A stretch of DNA of 64,000 nucleotides, from positions 372,001 through 436,000 of the forward strand of contig BDSL01000024.1 in the NCBI GenBank assembly GCA_003116995.1, read 5' to 3'. The position numbers and the translations under genes were made by a program. Origin of the DNA: Yamagishiella unicocca. Its lineage: Eukaryota > Chlorophyta > Chlorophyceae > Chlamydomonadales > Volvocaceae. The notes under the pieces are model-generated. The model had not been told where the DNA came from and searched no databases. It worked only from the letters and a program-made list of their open reading frames with translations. Of the stretch, positions 11,758 through 20,836 are shown piece after piece (the stretch's first letter is position 1; every line of letters begins with the position of its first letter).

Positions 11758-14700
11758 GGCAGCAACAACTGCAGCAGCACCTGCACCAACAGCAGCAGCG
11801 GCAGCAGCAGCAGCAACAGCAGTACGTGGCAGTTGGCGACAACACTGCCTCCCACCACCACCAACATCGCGTCATGGAGGTGGCGCCCCTGGGCCGCGTG
11901 GGTGACCCGGCGGGCGCTAGCCCCAACGGTAATGGCAACGGTGGTGTCGGTAACTGCAACGGCAGCCTGAGCAGCTGCGCCTACGCCTTTAGCAGCAGCG
12001 GCTTCCACAGCAGCGGTCTTGGATCCGGCCTCGGATCCGGCTTCGGATCCGGCCTCGGAGGCCTCGGATCCGGCTTCGGATCCGGCCTCGGATCCGGTCT
12101 GCTGCCTTGCCCACCGCAAGTGATGCGCAGCCCTGGCGACGGCGCGGTGGCTGCGGCGCTCGGCCATGGCATCAACGCCCGGCGGTCTGAGCCCCTCTCG
12201 ACCGTCTCCATACGGGCCGCCACCGCCGCCGCCGCCGCCGCATCTGCTGCTACTGCCCCGGCAACGAGCACCGCTCCGGCTCCTGCTACTGCTGCCGCCA
12301 CTGCCGGTTCGGGCTCGGCCTCGGGCGGCGCTGCCGGCTTTCAGCTGCACTCAGGTCCCGTCGTCTCGCCATTCTCAGTGAGCTCCCATTCGTCAGACAT
12401 GTCGTACAATCCGAACTTCAAGGCGTGGGCCGCGCGCGCCTGGGGCGACGTGCCGTCCATGTCCGCCGCCGCCGGCGGCGGCGGCGGCGGCGGCAGCGGC
12501 AGCGGCGGCGGCGGCTTCGGCGGCGGCGGCGGCAGCGGCGGCGGCGGCTTCGGCTTCGGCGGCGGCAGCGGCGGCGGCGGCTTCGGCGCCGTCGCCGCTG
12601 GCAGCGATGTATACCAGCCGCGCAACAACGGCAGCGGCGGTGTGGCGGGCGTGATGGCGGCGCTCAAGGACGCGGCGGACGCGCCCTGGGACGATTACTC
12701 GGGAAAGTACGACACCGTACGGCTGTCGTGCAAGCTGGCGGACTGCAACCCGTACACGCTGGACCCCGCGACGCGGACCTTGTTGCAGCAGGTGGCGGAG
12801 GAGGGGGCTCGAGGGGCGTCAACACCGCTGCTGGTGAGGCGGGGTTGCAAGGAAAAGACCCGCGAGGAGGAGGAGAAGGGAAGAGCCGCGAGGAGGGGAG
12901 GGAAGAGCCGCGAGGAGGAGGGGAGGGAAGAGCCGCGAGGAGGAGGGGAGGGAAGAGCCGCGAGGAGGAGGGGAGCGAAGAGCCGCGAGGAGGAGGGAAG
13001 GGGGGGAGGGAGGCGGAGAGGGAGGCGGAGAGGCACGGGTGGTTGGGTAGGTGGGTGGTTGGAGGCGAGGCGCGGGGCGCGGGTATTGTACGGCAGGTAG
13101 CGGGGGGGAGGGGCAGGGGGGGAGTAGCGCGCTGCGCAGGACGACGTGGACGTCGCTCCCATCGACATCACCATCACCATCACCATCACCATCACCATCA
13201 CCATCACCATCACCATCACCATCACCATCACCATCACCATCACCATCACCATCACCATCACCATCACCATCACCATCACCATCACCATTGCGCGCGCTTC
13301 GCTGTTGGCGGAGTTGCCGTGACCACGCCTTCCCAAACCGCACTCCCCCTTCTCCGCCACCGCGCCTACCCCCAACGCCCCATCGCACAGCTGTTCGTTT
13401 CTTTTCCTTCAACAGGCCGCCGACGGGTCAAATTGGCCGCATCCACAGGTGCCTCGGTAGTCAAGCCACAGTTTCTGGCGTGCGCGCGTGTCCGAAAGCT
13501 ATTCGCTCCCTGTCACTTTCTGCTCTCCGCTTCCTATGTCGCTGTAACCGGGTCTCCTCGCTAAACCCCCAACGCCGCCGGGCCCCCCCCCCGGGCCGTG
13601 AAACCCCCCCGCTCGGCCGAAGGCTATGCACCCACTACAATTCCCATGTCGAGTCAACGGTCCTTTTATGTAACCCCCCCCCGCGGATTCTCTTACCAAC
13701 CCCCCCCCCGCAGACCTCCATCCGCCCCGGCTGTGTACGTATTGTGGCCAACGTCACCGTGCGGAGCGACCAGGAGCCCTTCCAGGCAACTGCGGCGGGA
13801 GTCACGGCGACCGTACGGCGCCTGGCCACGTCCAACGACTCCGCGGTGCTGCTGCAGGCGGGAGCGCAGGTGTGTGTGCGGGGGGGCGGGGGGGAGAGGG
13901 GTGTACCAAAAAGGCGGCGAAAGGTGGAGCCTCCGCTTTCCGGTCGCTGGCTGCACGGCCCTCCTACCAGCTGAGTGATGCCGCGATTCGATTACCCCCC
14001 CACACACACACCCACACCCACACACATCCCCCTGCCGCCCCCACTGCGCACATCGCATTCAGCACCACACAGCACCACACCGCATCACACCGCATCACAC
14101 CGCATCACACCGCATCACACCGCATCACACCGCATCACACCGCATCACACAACATCCCTCTCTCCCTCCACTCCGTGCCACTGCGCACTTGCACGCCTGC
14201 TTGTGTGCCTGCCCGGTCGCTGTACTGCTCGCTGCATTGCATGCTCGCGCACTTATCCCACATTTCCGCGTTTTTCCTCACTTCTTTTACTAACAACGCA
14301 TTACTAACAACTCTTCCGTAGCAGCGGCGCGTTCACGTGTGTCCCTGCCTTTTCATCCGCCCCGCATGTCTCTCTCGCCCTTCAACCTAACGCTAACGTT
14401 CTGCTGCTTCGCCTGGTCCTTCTTCCTCTCCTTTCCCAGGTCAGTTTCCTCGCATTTGGCATGGGCTGGGATTCCTGTGTCGGGCACTCTGTCTGTTACT
14501 GGCATTGCACGCGAAATTGTCACCTATACCCCTGCCTTGCGCACTAGGATAGGTAAATAGGTACATAGGCTAGGTAGTTGTAGGAGCTTCGCGCCACGCC
14601 TACGCCGCAGCAGCGCGGCGTCGGTCGTTAGGGCCGCTGGCGCTCGGCTGCCCGCCACCGTCCTTCTGGCTATCGGAGCGCTGCGCGGACGCCGTCTACA

Positions 14701-16414
14701 TAATTGGAATTATGGCTTCTCGTGGACCCACTCTGGGCTTCCTTCGGTAACTATTGGCGCCCCGCACTGCCTCCGGATTCCTTGGTCTCCTCGCGCTAAG
14801 TCTCCTTCGCGGCTCAGCTCAGCATATTTAAAACACACATCCCACGTCGAGTAATCGGTCCTTTTTTGCAACCTTTTCCCCCACACGATACACACATAAC
14901 ACACACACACACAAAAACAACATAAAACACACTCCTGTTGGAACCCCCGGACCCACCCACCTGCCCCACAGGCTGTCGCTGTGGACAAGTCGGGGGCGGA
15001 CGCCTCACCCAACTACGCGCCCGCGCCCGTGCTGGCTCGGGCCTCGATGGCCGCGATACATATGGGTGGGTGAGGGAGGCGCCAGTGGGAGCTACCCCGG
15101 GGGGTTGCAAGGAAAACCCGTGTACGAAATAACCCGGGGGGGGGGGGGCGGCATGATGCCGGCGATGGCAGCAGCGGCGGGGACGAGCAGGGCCGAAATG
15201 GTGGCAAGGCGGGATGGTGGCAGGGCAGGATGGTGGATTTTAATGAAATGGTTTTAGTTCGAGCAGCAACTCGCAAACACCCGCAGTTTGCGGTGTCGAT
15301 TGGCTGGGCAGTCCCTGCTCAAGTTCTGGTGGACAGTTTAGCTTCTGGTGGCTCCCTGGTCAAACACAATTAATTTAGTTCAGTTGGGGCAGGCTTCCAG
15401 TCCAGCATCTCGAAACGGGACCGTTATGGCGGTCCTCGGCTGGGTGCCGAACAACCGAACTGACGCCGCGGCCCCCACCCCGAGCCCCCACCCCTATCGG
15501 TTGCGGTTGCGCCCTTCACATTCGACAAACACGCGTCTCCAGGCGTCCCCTCCCGCCCCTCCCGCCCCTCCCGCCCCTTTAGCCGCTTTAGCTTAGCCGC
15601 CAAAGGTCATATTACGACCTTCGGCTTTAGTATCCCCAACCCAGTTCTCCAGCATGCATCTCAAAACGTCTGTTTTTAAACGGTTTTTTCGGGCATCCAC
15701 GGGTCTTCCTCGAACCTCCCGCCCCTCCCGCCCCTCCCGCCTCGCCGCCGCCTCTTCTCCCCGTCCCTTCTGTCCTCCATCCCCCATGTCGTGTAACCGC
15801 CTCTTCCCCCTCCGCCCCCGTGGGCGCTCAGGTGCTCGAGGCTCCATCCAGGTGTTCGGCAGCGGCCTTGCGGCGCCCAATGTGGAGTTCTGGGGCCGCA
15901 TGCAAGGTATCCACTACCAGCTGCAGGTGGGGTGGCGTGGTTGAGGGGGGGGAGAGGGAGTGGCGCGCAGGCGGGTGGGGTGGGGTGGGGTGGGGTTGCA
16001 GGAAAAAAACGGGGTTGGGGTGGGATGGGGGGGGGTGGGAAAACTTGCGAAGCGGCAATGGAGGGGCAAAGGAATGCTGTGTGGGGTAATGTGTGTTTGG
16101 CACGCCAGTAGGGATCGCGCACAGAGGCGCTTGGGGGGAGGGGGTGTACGACCTGCACCCCCGTATGCCGGTTGGCGGATCGCGTCTCGGGTACCTACGG
16201 CAACCTTCCTGGTCGTGGAGACGCCGGTGCCTCCCCTGGAGCGGTGCCTGGCGAGTCAATCAAAGCCTCCGCCGAATCGAAGCCGCCGCCGTTGCTGACC
16301 GCCGTACCGTCGCACGCGAAGCGGCCGCTGCTTACCGCCGTTGCTTATCGCCTTCCTATCGTCCTGGTCGTACCGCCGTACAGCGCCGTACACCACCGAC
16401 CGACACCCCGATTC

Positions 16415-16452
<38 letters not shown>

Positions 16453-19400
16453 TCCCCACTTCCCCTTGCGCCCGCAGGTGCAGTACACCTCGGGCGACTC
16501 GTACGCTCTGCTGCAGCTGCCGTGCCTCACCAGCTGCGGCCTGCTGGTGCTGGAGGCCGCGGCGGGCAGCGACGCCGCTCTGCTGTCGGACTGGCTGGCG
16601 CTGCTGGTGGTGCCCACGGAGCATGTGGCAGCGGAGCTAAACACGCTGCAGGCGCGCCTGCCGCCAGCCAGGTGCGCCCCCCGGGCATCCACGGGTCTTC
16701 CTCGAACCCCCACGGCCATGCGCCAACTATCCTGTCCCGTTGCGTAAAACGGTTTTTATACACCCCCCCCACGGCTCTCTTTCCCTGTAACCTCCCCCCC
16801 ACAGGTGTCGTGTAACCGGTCTAACTCTTTATGGCACCCCTCCACCCCCCGGGTGCTGTGTACCTCCGGTGCCCCTGCGCTGTGCTGCGCTGCGCTGTGC
16901 TGTGCTGTGCGGTGCGGTGCGGTGCGGTGCGGTGTTTGCGCTATGAACCTTGATCGCCCCCTCCGCTCCCCCAAGCCCGTCGACCAAGATGCCCTGCTCC
17001 TCCCCCCACCTCCCGCCCACCGCCAGTGCCGCCGCCTGTTGCCGTGTCGCCTTGGTTTTACGCCGCCCGCCCGCCCCGCCACGCCCACCGTTCGCCCTGT
17101 TCCCTCCACCCCCTATGCACCCACTACATTTTCCCAGTCGGGTTACCGGTTCTTTTATCGTAAACCCCCACCCAGCATGCGCCCACATAGCAGGTGTCCG
17201 AAGACAATGCGCCAGCTATCCTATCCATGTCGCGTAACCGGTTCTTATGCCACCCCACCCCCTCATGTCCCCCCCTCCCCTTCCCCCTCCCCCCCCCACA
17301 CGGGTCTTCCTCAAAACTCCCCCCCTTCCCCGCCTCCCGCTGTCCGCTGCGCCGCTCCCCCCAGCCTGCGGCGGCTGCTGGTCGACATGGGCAGCCTCAT
17401 GGATGTGAAGCCGCTGCTGGCTCAGCCCATCAACGGCCTGTGCCCGGTCATATCGCAGAGCGTGGGCGCCAGCAGCGGCTGCTCCAAAAACACGTGGCGC
17501 AGCTCGTCGATGGAACAGGACCTGGGGGCGGAGGCGGGCTGTGGCGGCGGCGGCGGCGGTGGCGGCGGCGGCGCCGATAACGCGATCGACAGCTCGGGCG
17601 CGGCGGAGACGGAGGCGGGGGTGCTGGACTACACCATGTCGTATAGTGGTGGGTCCGGCGGTGGGTGTCGGGGGGAGCGAGCGAGGGGGGTTGGGGGGAG
17701 CGAGGGGAAGCGTGTGTTTCGTGAGTGCGGGATGCCCAATCTTCCTCGCCCTGTTGCGCTGGTGCTTCTGCACCCTCTACGTCCACTCCCCTCCATTCCA
17801 AACCCTGGCACCCCGGGGCTGTCTCTCCCCCCTCTCGAAGCTCCCCCCCCTCAACCCCTGCCCCCTTCCGCCGTCGCTATACTTCCCACGCCGAGTAACC
17901 GATTCTGTTTCGTCCTCCCCCCCACGCCACCCCCGTCAACCTCCCTGCACCCCGCAGGCACTGTCTCCACCCTGACCTCCTCGCACGGGGGCCCCAGCAG
18001 CGGCCCCGGCAAGCTGCTGCTGGGCGGCGCCAGCAGCAGCCGCGGCACCCTGTTCAACGCGCCCAGCGCCCTGCACCGCAGCGCACCAGAAAGCAGCCTC
18101 GCGACCAGCACGCTGTGTGGCACCGGCGGCGGCGGCGCCCTGCCTCGGTCCGCCGCCGCCGCCGAGCTAGCCGCCTACCTGGCGGCCAGCGGGGACCACA
18201 ACCCAGACAACGCGGCGGGCCGCATGCACAGCATCCAGCGGCTGCTGGGCTGCTTCGACCCCTCGGAGTTGCTCAACAACGGTGACGACGAAACGGTGGT
18301 GCAGCAGGTTCTGGGCGCTGAGGCGGTACGGCAGCTGCTGTCTAGGGCGGTGACGGTCACAATGTTCTTCATGCAGAGGTGCGAGGCTCAAGGGGGGGGC
18401 GTGGGGAAAGAGGGGGGAGATAAGGGGGGTGGGTGGGGGAGGGAAGGGGGGGAGATAAGGGGGGTTTATAAAAGAATCCGCGAGGGGGTGTGGGGGAGGG
18501 AAGGGGGGAGATAGGGGGGGGGGGCGTGGGGAAGGGGGGGGAGTTAAGGGGTGGGGATGGGAGCGTTCGAGGGGGGTTTGCGAGGGGGCGGGAACGGGTG
18601 TTTGGGGCTCCAGGGGTTGGTGCAGGGAGGGGGGTGCAGGCGTCCTGCTGCGGTTTCCCCCTCCCCCTCATCAGACTATACCAGCCAGCGAAACACATAT
18701 CACCACCACTACACCAACCCGCCCTCCCTCCTTCCAACTCCCCTTCTTCCTCCCCCCCCCTCCGGGCCATGCACCAGCTACAATCCCCATGTCGAGTAAC
18801 CGGTTCTTTTCTGAACCCCCTCCCCAACCTTATCAACCCCCCCCAACCGCCAACCCCCAACCCTTTTACACAGCTCTGACAGGCCACCTCCACAGGTTTG
18901 CCGGTAGTCAGTTCCAGTGCTCCAGCATGCGCCCACAAAATTGGTGTCCGACGACCATGCGCCAACTATCCTGTCCCGTTGCGTAATACGGTTTTTATAC
19001 AACCCCCCAACCGCCGCCGCCCCGCCCTTCCCTTTCGCCCTCCCGCCGCCGCCTCACGGCTGCTCCCTTCAGAGACATGGTGGACGCCGCGCTGTGTGCC
19101 GTGTGCACTGTGTCCGACCTCTACTGCACCTTCCCCGACCTGCTCAAAGCCGACCTAGCTCCAAGACCGCACCGGGGGCTGCCGTGCCTGATGCACGCCG
19201 CCGTACGGTCTCGGAGCCTGGCGCTGCTGCTGGCCCTGGCCAAGTGCACAGACGTGTTGGGTGACAACGTCAACATGGCGTGGCCGGGTGGGTTGGGTTC
19301 TTAGGGTTTTAGGGCTTTGGGGTGTTGGGGTGTTGGGAGGGAAGCCCGTGTGCCAAAGGAGAGAAGAGGAGAAGGAGGACTGGATGGAAGCGTTTGAGGT

Positions 19401-20488
19401 TGCATTCTGAATGGAGGGATGGGATGGGATGGGACCTGGCCTGGAGGGAGAGAGGGAGGAACAGGGTGGGAGCGGTGGAGGAGTCGCTGGGTACTCCCGG
19501 CGGGCGCGGAGCTGCAGGGGCCTGGAGGTCCTTCACCACCCCTTCGCTAACGTGCATAACGCCACAATACACAGTACGATACACCCCCCCTCCCCCCTCC
19601 TCACCCCACCCCCCGACCCTCCCCCGAAAGGCCCCGGCGGCATCACCCCTCTGCACCTGGTCGCCCTGCTCGGCCATCCGTACATGATCACGGGCCTGCA
19701 ACTTGCCGTACCGGACGTACGGGAGCTGTGGTTCAACCTTTTCGACGACAGCGGCGCTTCGCCCGCAGACATCATGGCGCAGACGCACGGAGGCTTCAAC
19801 GGCGCGGCGGCGTCTCCCCACCAGCAGCAGGTGTCCTCGGCGGCGTCTGCAAGGGTGAGGGTGCTGGCGGCGGCGGCGGCGGCGGCGGCGGGAACACGCA
19901 GCAGCGATCACATCCACACGGAGCTCACGTCAGGCCCCAGCACCGGCAGCAGCTCGTACCTGGCGTCACTACAATCGGCGCCGCTGGCGGCGCCGTTAGC
20001 CGCGGCGGCGGCGGCGGCGACGGCGGCGGCGGCGGACGCCGCCGCCGCTTCTGGCGACGGGGATCGGGAGCAGGGGCCAGCGGCGGAGGCGTGGGGACCG
20101 GAGAAGCAGGGGCCGGGGCTGGAGTTGGAGCTGTCGTCCGGCGGGGGGGGGATCGCGGCCGGCCGTCCGCGAGTGCGGGTGCAGGCGAATGGGATGGTGG
20201 CGGCTGGCACTGGCGGCGGCGAGCGCCGCGGCGGCGACGGCGACGGTGATGGCTCCGCCGGCGGTGGTGGGCCATGGCTGGGGCTGGGGCTGACGGACGC
20301 GCTGGGGCGGCTGCGTCTGGACCCTGCGTCCGGGGGGGAGAGCCCGGGCGGCAGCAGCACGTACGCCTATGCGTCGGCTCACAGTACGGCAGGCAGCGAG
20401 GAAACGGTTGACGCGGAGGTGGCGGCGGCGCCGCCGCCGCCGCCGCCGCAGCCGCCTGGGGTTGCTACCAAGCCTGGATCTCGGTGCC

Positions 20489-20542
<54 letters not shown>

Positions 20543-20836
20543 GCCGTTCCCGCGGCAGCGCCGCGCTGACGTCGCTGATGTCGATGTCGATGTCCATGGC
20601 GAAGAGGTGGGCGCGGGCGGCGGGGGGAGGCACACCGTCAGGGCCATCCCCTCGAGGCCCTTTCACCGTGCCTACGCCTCAAAACCACACGTACGCGCTT
20701 GCGCTCATCTTGTTCACACGCGGTAAAGCAGCAAGTGCAAAACACACCGCTGGCCCGGCGCCCCCGCCTCCCTCCCCCGGCCTTCAAACTCCCTCCCACC
20801 CCTCCCCACAGGCTGCTGGCCCGCAAGGAGCCATAG
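6726..20836 (+). CDS. SBP-box transcription factor, SPL1/CRR1-like, with ankyrin-like C-terminal part
   Basis: Seventeen exons keep frame throughout: 6726-6828, 6923-6981, 7145-7180, 7385-7518, 7949-8381, 8876-8923, 9880-9966, 10440-12791, 13714-13869, 14972-15065, 15832-15926, 16478-16671, 17365-17648, 17958-18378, 19073-19287, 19631-20606 and 20812-20836 (1,903 residues). The SBP DNA-binding domain is split over exons 2-5: VCQVPGC, DCKPYFKRHLVCQTH, RFCQQCAKF, NRSCRFRLFRRN. SBP proteins bind GTAC-core sites in the nucleus. Exon 8 alone encodes 784 residues rich in Gln, Gly and Ala runs. Exon 9 opens with TSIRPGCVRI, the motif of long SPL1/SPL12-type proteins. Exon 16 opens with an ankyrin-like GPGGITPLHLVA. 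CRR1, the algal copper regulator, has this layout plus a Cys-rich tail. No such tail is seen, so CRR1 identity is not claimed. The exon 5 end and the extreme C-terminus are the least certain parts. Confidence 0.85.
8395..8480 (+). repeat. ~33-bp G-rich tandem repeat in SBP intron 5
   Basis: Two and a half units built on GGCAGCGGGGTCTTGAGGCA follow the proposed end of exon 5 at 8381. They support reading this stretch as intron, although the frame stays open through it. Confidence 0.75.
8626..8660 (+). repeat. (GGT)n microsatellite
   Basis: About 11 GGT units lie in SBP intron 5 and produce long polyHis, polyThr or polyGly shadow frames that are not genes. Confidence 0.9.
9158..9310 (-). repeat. 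Dispersed repeat (AAACCGTTTT type), minus orientation
   Basis: The segment around ATGCCCGAGAAAACCGTTTA and CAGACGTTTTGAGATGCAT is the reverse complement of 15650-15716. It also shares the AAGACCCGTGG core with partial copies near 7777, 16681 and 17296. It lies in SBP intron 6. Confidence 0.7.
9508..9800 (+). repeat. 15-bp minisatellite, about 19 units
   Basis: Units of CCCCTTGTTCGTCAT with TTATT and CGGCAT variants fill the 3' half of SBP intron 6. The unit length is a multiple of three, so all frames stay open and give long repetitive shadow translations. Confidence 0.95.
10515..12580 (+). repeat. Coding trinucleotide and short-motif repeats in SBP exon 8
   Basis: CAG/CTG-rich tracts (10515-10695 and 11608-11825) encode Gln- and Leu-rich runs. 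GGC tracts (10888-10910, 10970-11010 and 12470-12580) encode Gly runs. A GGATCCGGCCTC/GGATCCGGCTTC alternation (12018-12100) encodes GSGL/GSGF units. They keep the SBP frame open over 2.35 kb and are likely length-variable. Confidence 0.85.
12850..13010 (+). repeat. ~27-bp GAGGAGGGGAGGGAAGAGCC minisatellite
   Basis: Four to five units built on GGGAAGAGCCGCGAGGAGG lie just inside SBP intron 8, after the donor at 12792. Confidence 0.8.
13166..13288 (+). repeat. (CATCAC)n hexanucleotide array, about 20 units
   Basis: A nearly pure run in SBP intron 8. Shadow frames read it as polyHis, SPSPSP or GDGDGD; none is believed to be coding. Confidence 0.95.
13488..13680 (+). repeat. Short dispersed intron repeat, two copies
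   Basis: The copy at 13488-13560 contains TATGTCGCTGTAACCGGGTC. The copy at 13619-13680 contains GCTATGCACCCACTACA and CATGTCGAGTCAACGG. Both end in C-rich DNA before exon 9 of the SBP gene. They belong to the family described under findings. Confidence 0.75.
14062..14152 (+). repeat. 10-bp minisatellite (CACCGCATCA)
   Basis: About nine 10-bp units abut copy 2 of the 680-bp dispersed repeat in SBP intron 9. Confidence 0.9.
14157..14832 (-). mobile_element. Dispersed ~680-bp repeat, copy 2
   Basis: Reverse complement of 2201-2883, ending with CAGCATATTTAAAACACACA. It sits in SBP intron 9, between exons 9 and 10. No coding capacity is recognised. A further fragment of the short dispersed family (CACGTCGAGTAATCGGTCC) follows directly. 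Confidence 0.7.
15650..15716 (+). repeat. Dispersed repeat (AAACCGTTTT type), plus orientation
   Basis: Contains ATGCATCTCAAAACGTCTG, AAACGGTTTTTTCGGGCATC and CACGGGTCTTCCTCGAACC. It is the inverted counterpart of 9158-9275. A shortened copy lies at 16681-16710. Confidence 0.7.
16716..17262 (+). repeat. Short dispersed intron repeat, three copies in SBP intron 12
   Basis: Copies lie at 16716-16766 (GCCAACTATCCTGTCCCGTT), 17111-17170 (CCCAGTCGGGTTACCGGTTC) and 17172-17255 (GCGCCAGCTATCCTATCC, CATGTCGCGTAACCGGTTC). All are in the host gene's orientation. Confidence 0.78.
18767..19008 (+). repeat. Short dispersed intron repeat, two copies in SBP intron 14
   Basis: Copies lie at 18767-18825 (CATGTCGAGTAACCGGTTC) and 18922-19008 (CCAGCATGCGCCCACA, then GCGCCAACTATCCTGTCC). 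The second matches 17172-17255 over about 84 bp, which fixes the length of the longer subfamily. Confidence 0.78.

Noticed and set aside
12425..13564. Frame with a long polyHis tract
   Set aside because: It is the (CATCAC)n array in SBP intron 8. The frame overlaps exon 8 out of phase.
6726..20836. Naming the SBP gene CRR1
   Set aside because: The layout is similar, but the Cys-rich C-terminus of CRR1 is not seen and several SBP paralogues exist in these algae. Identity needs an alignment.
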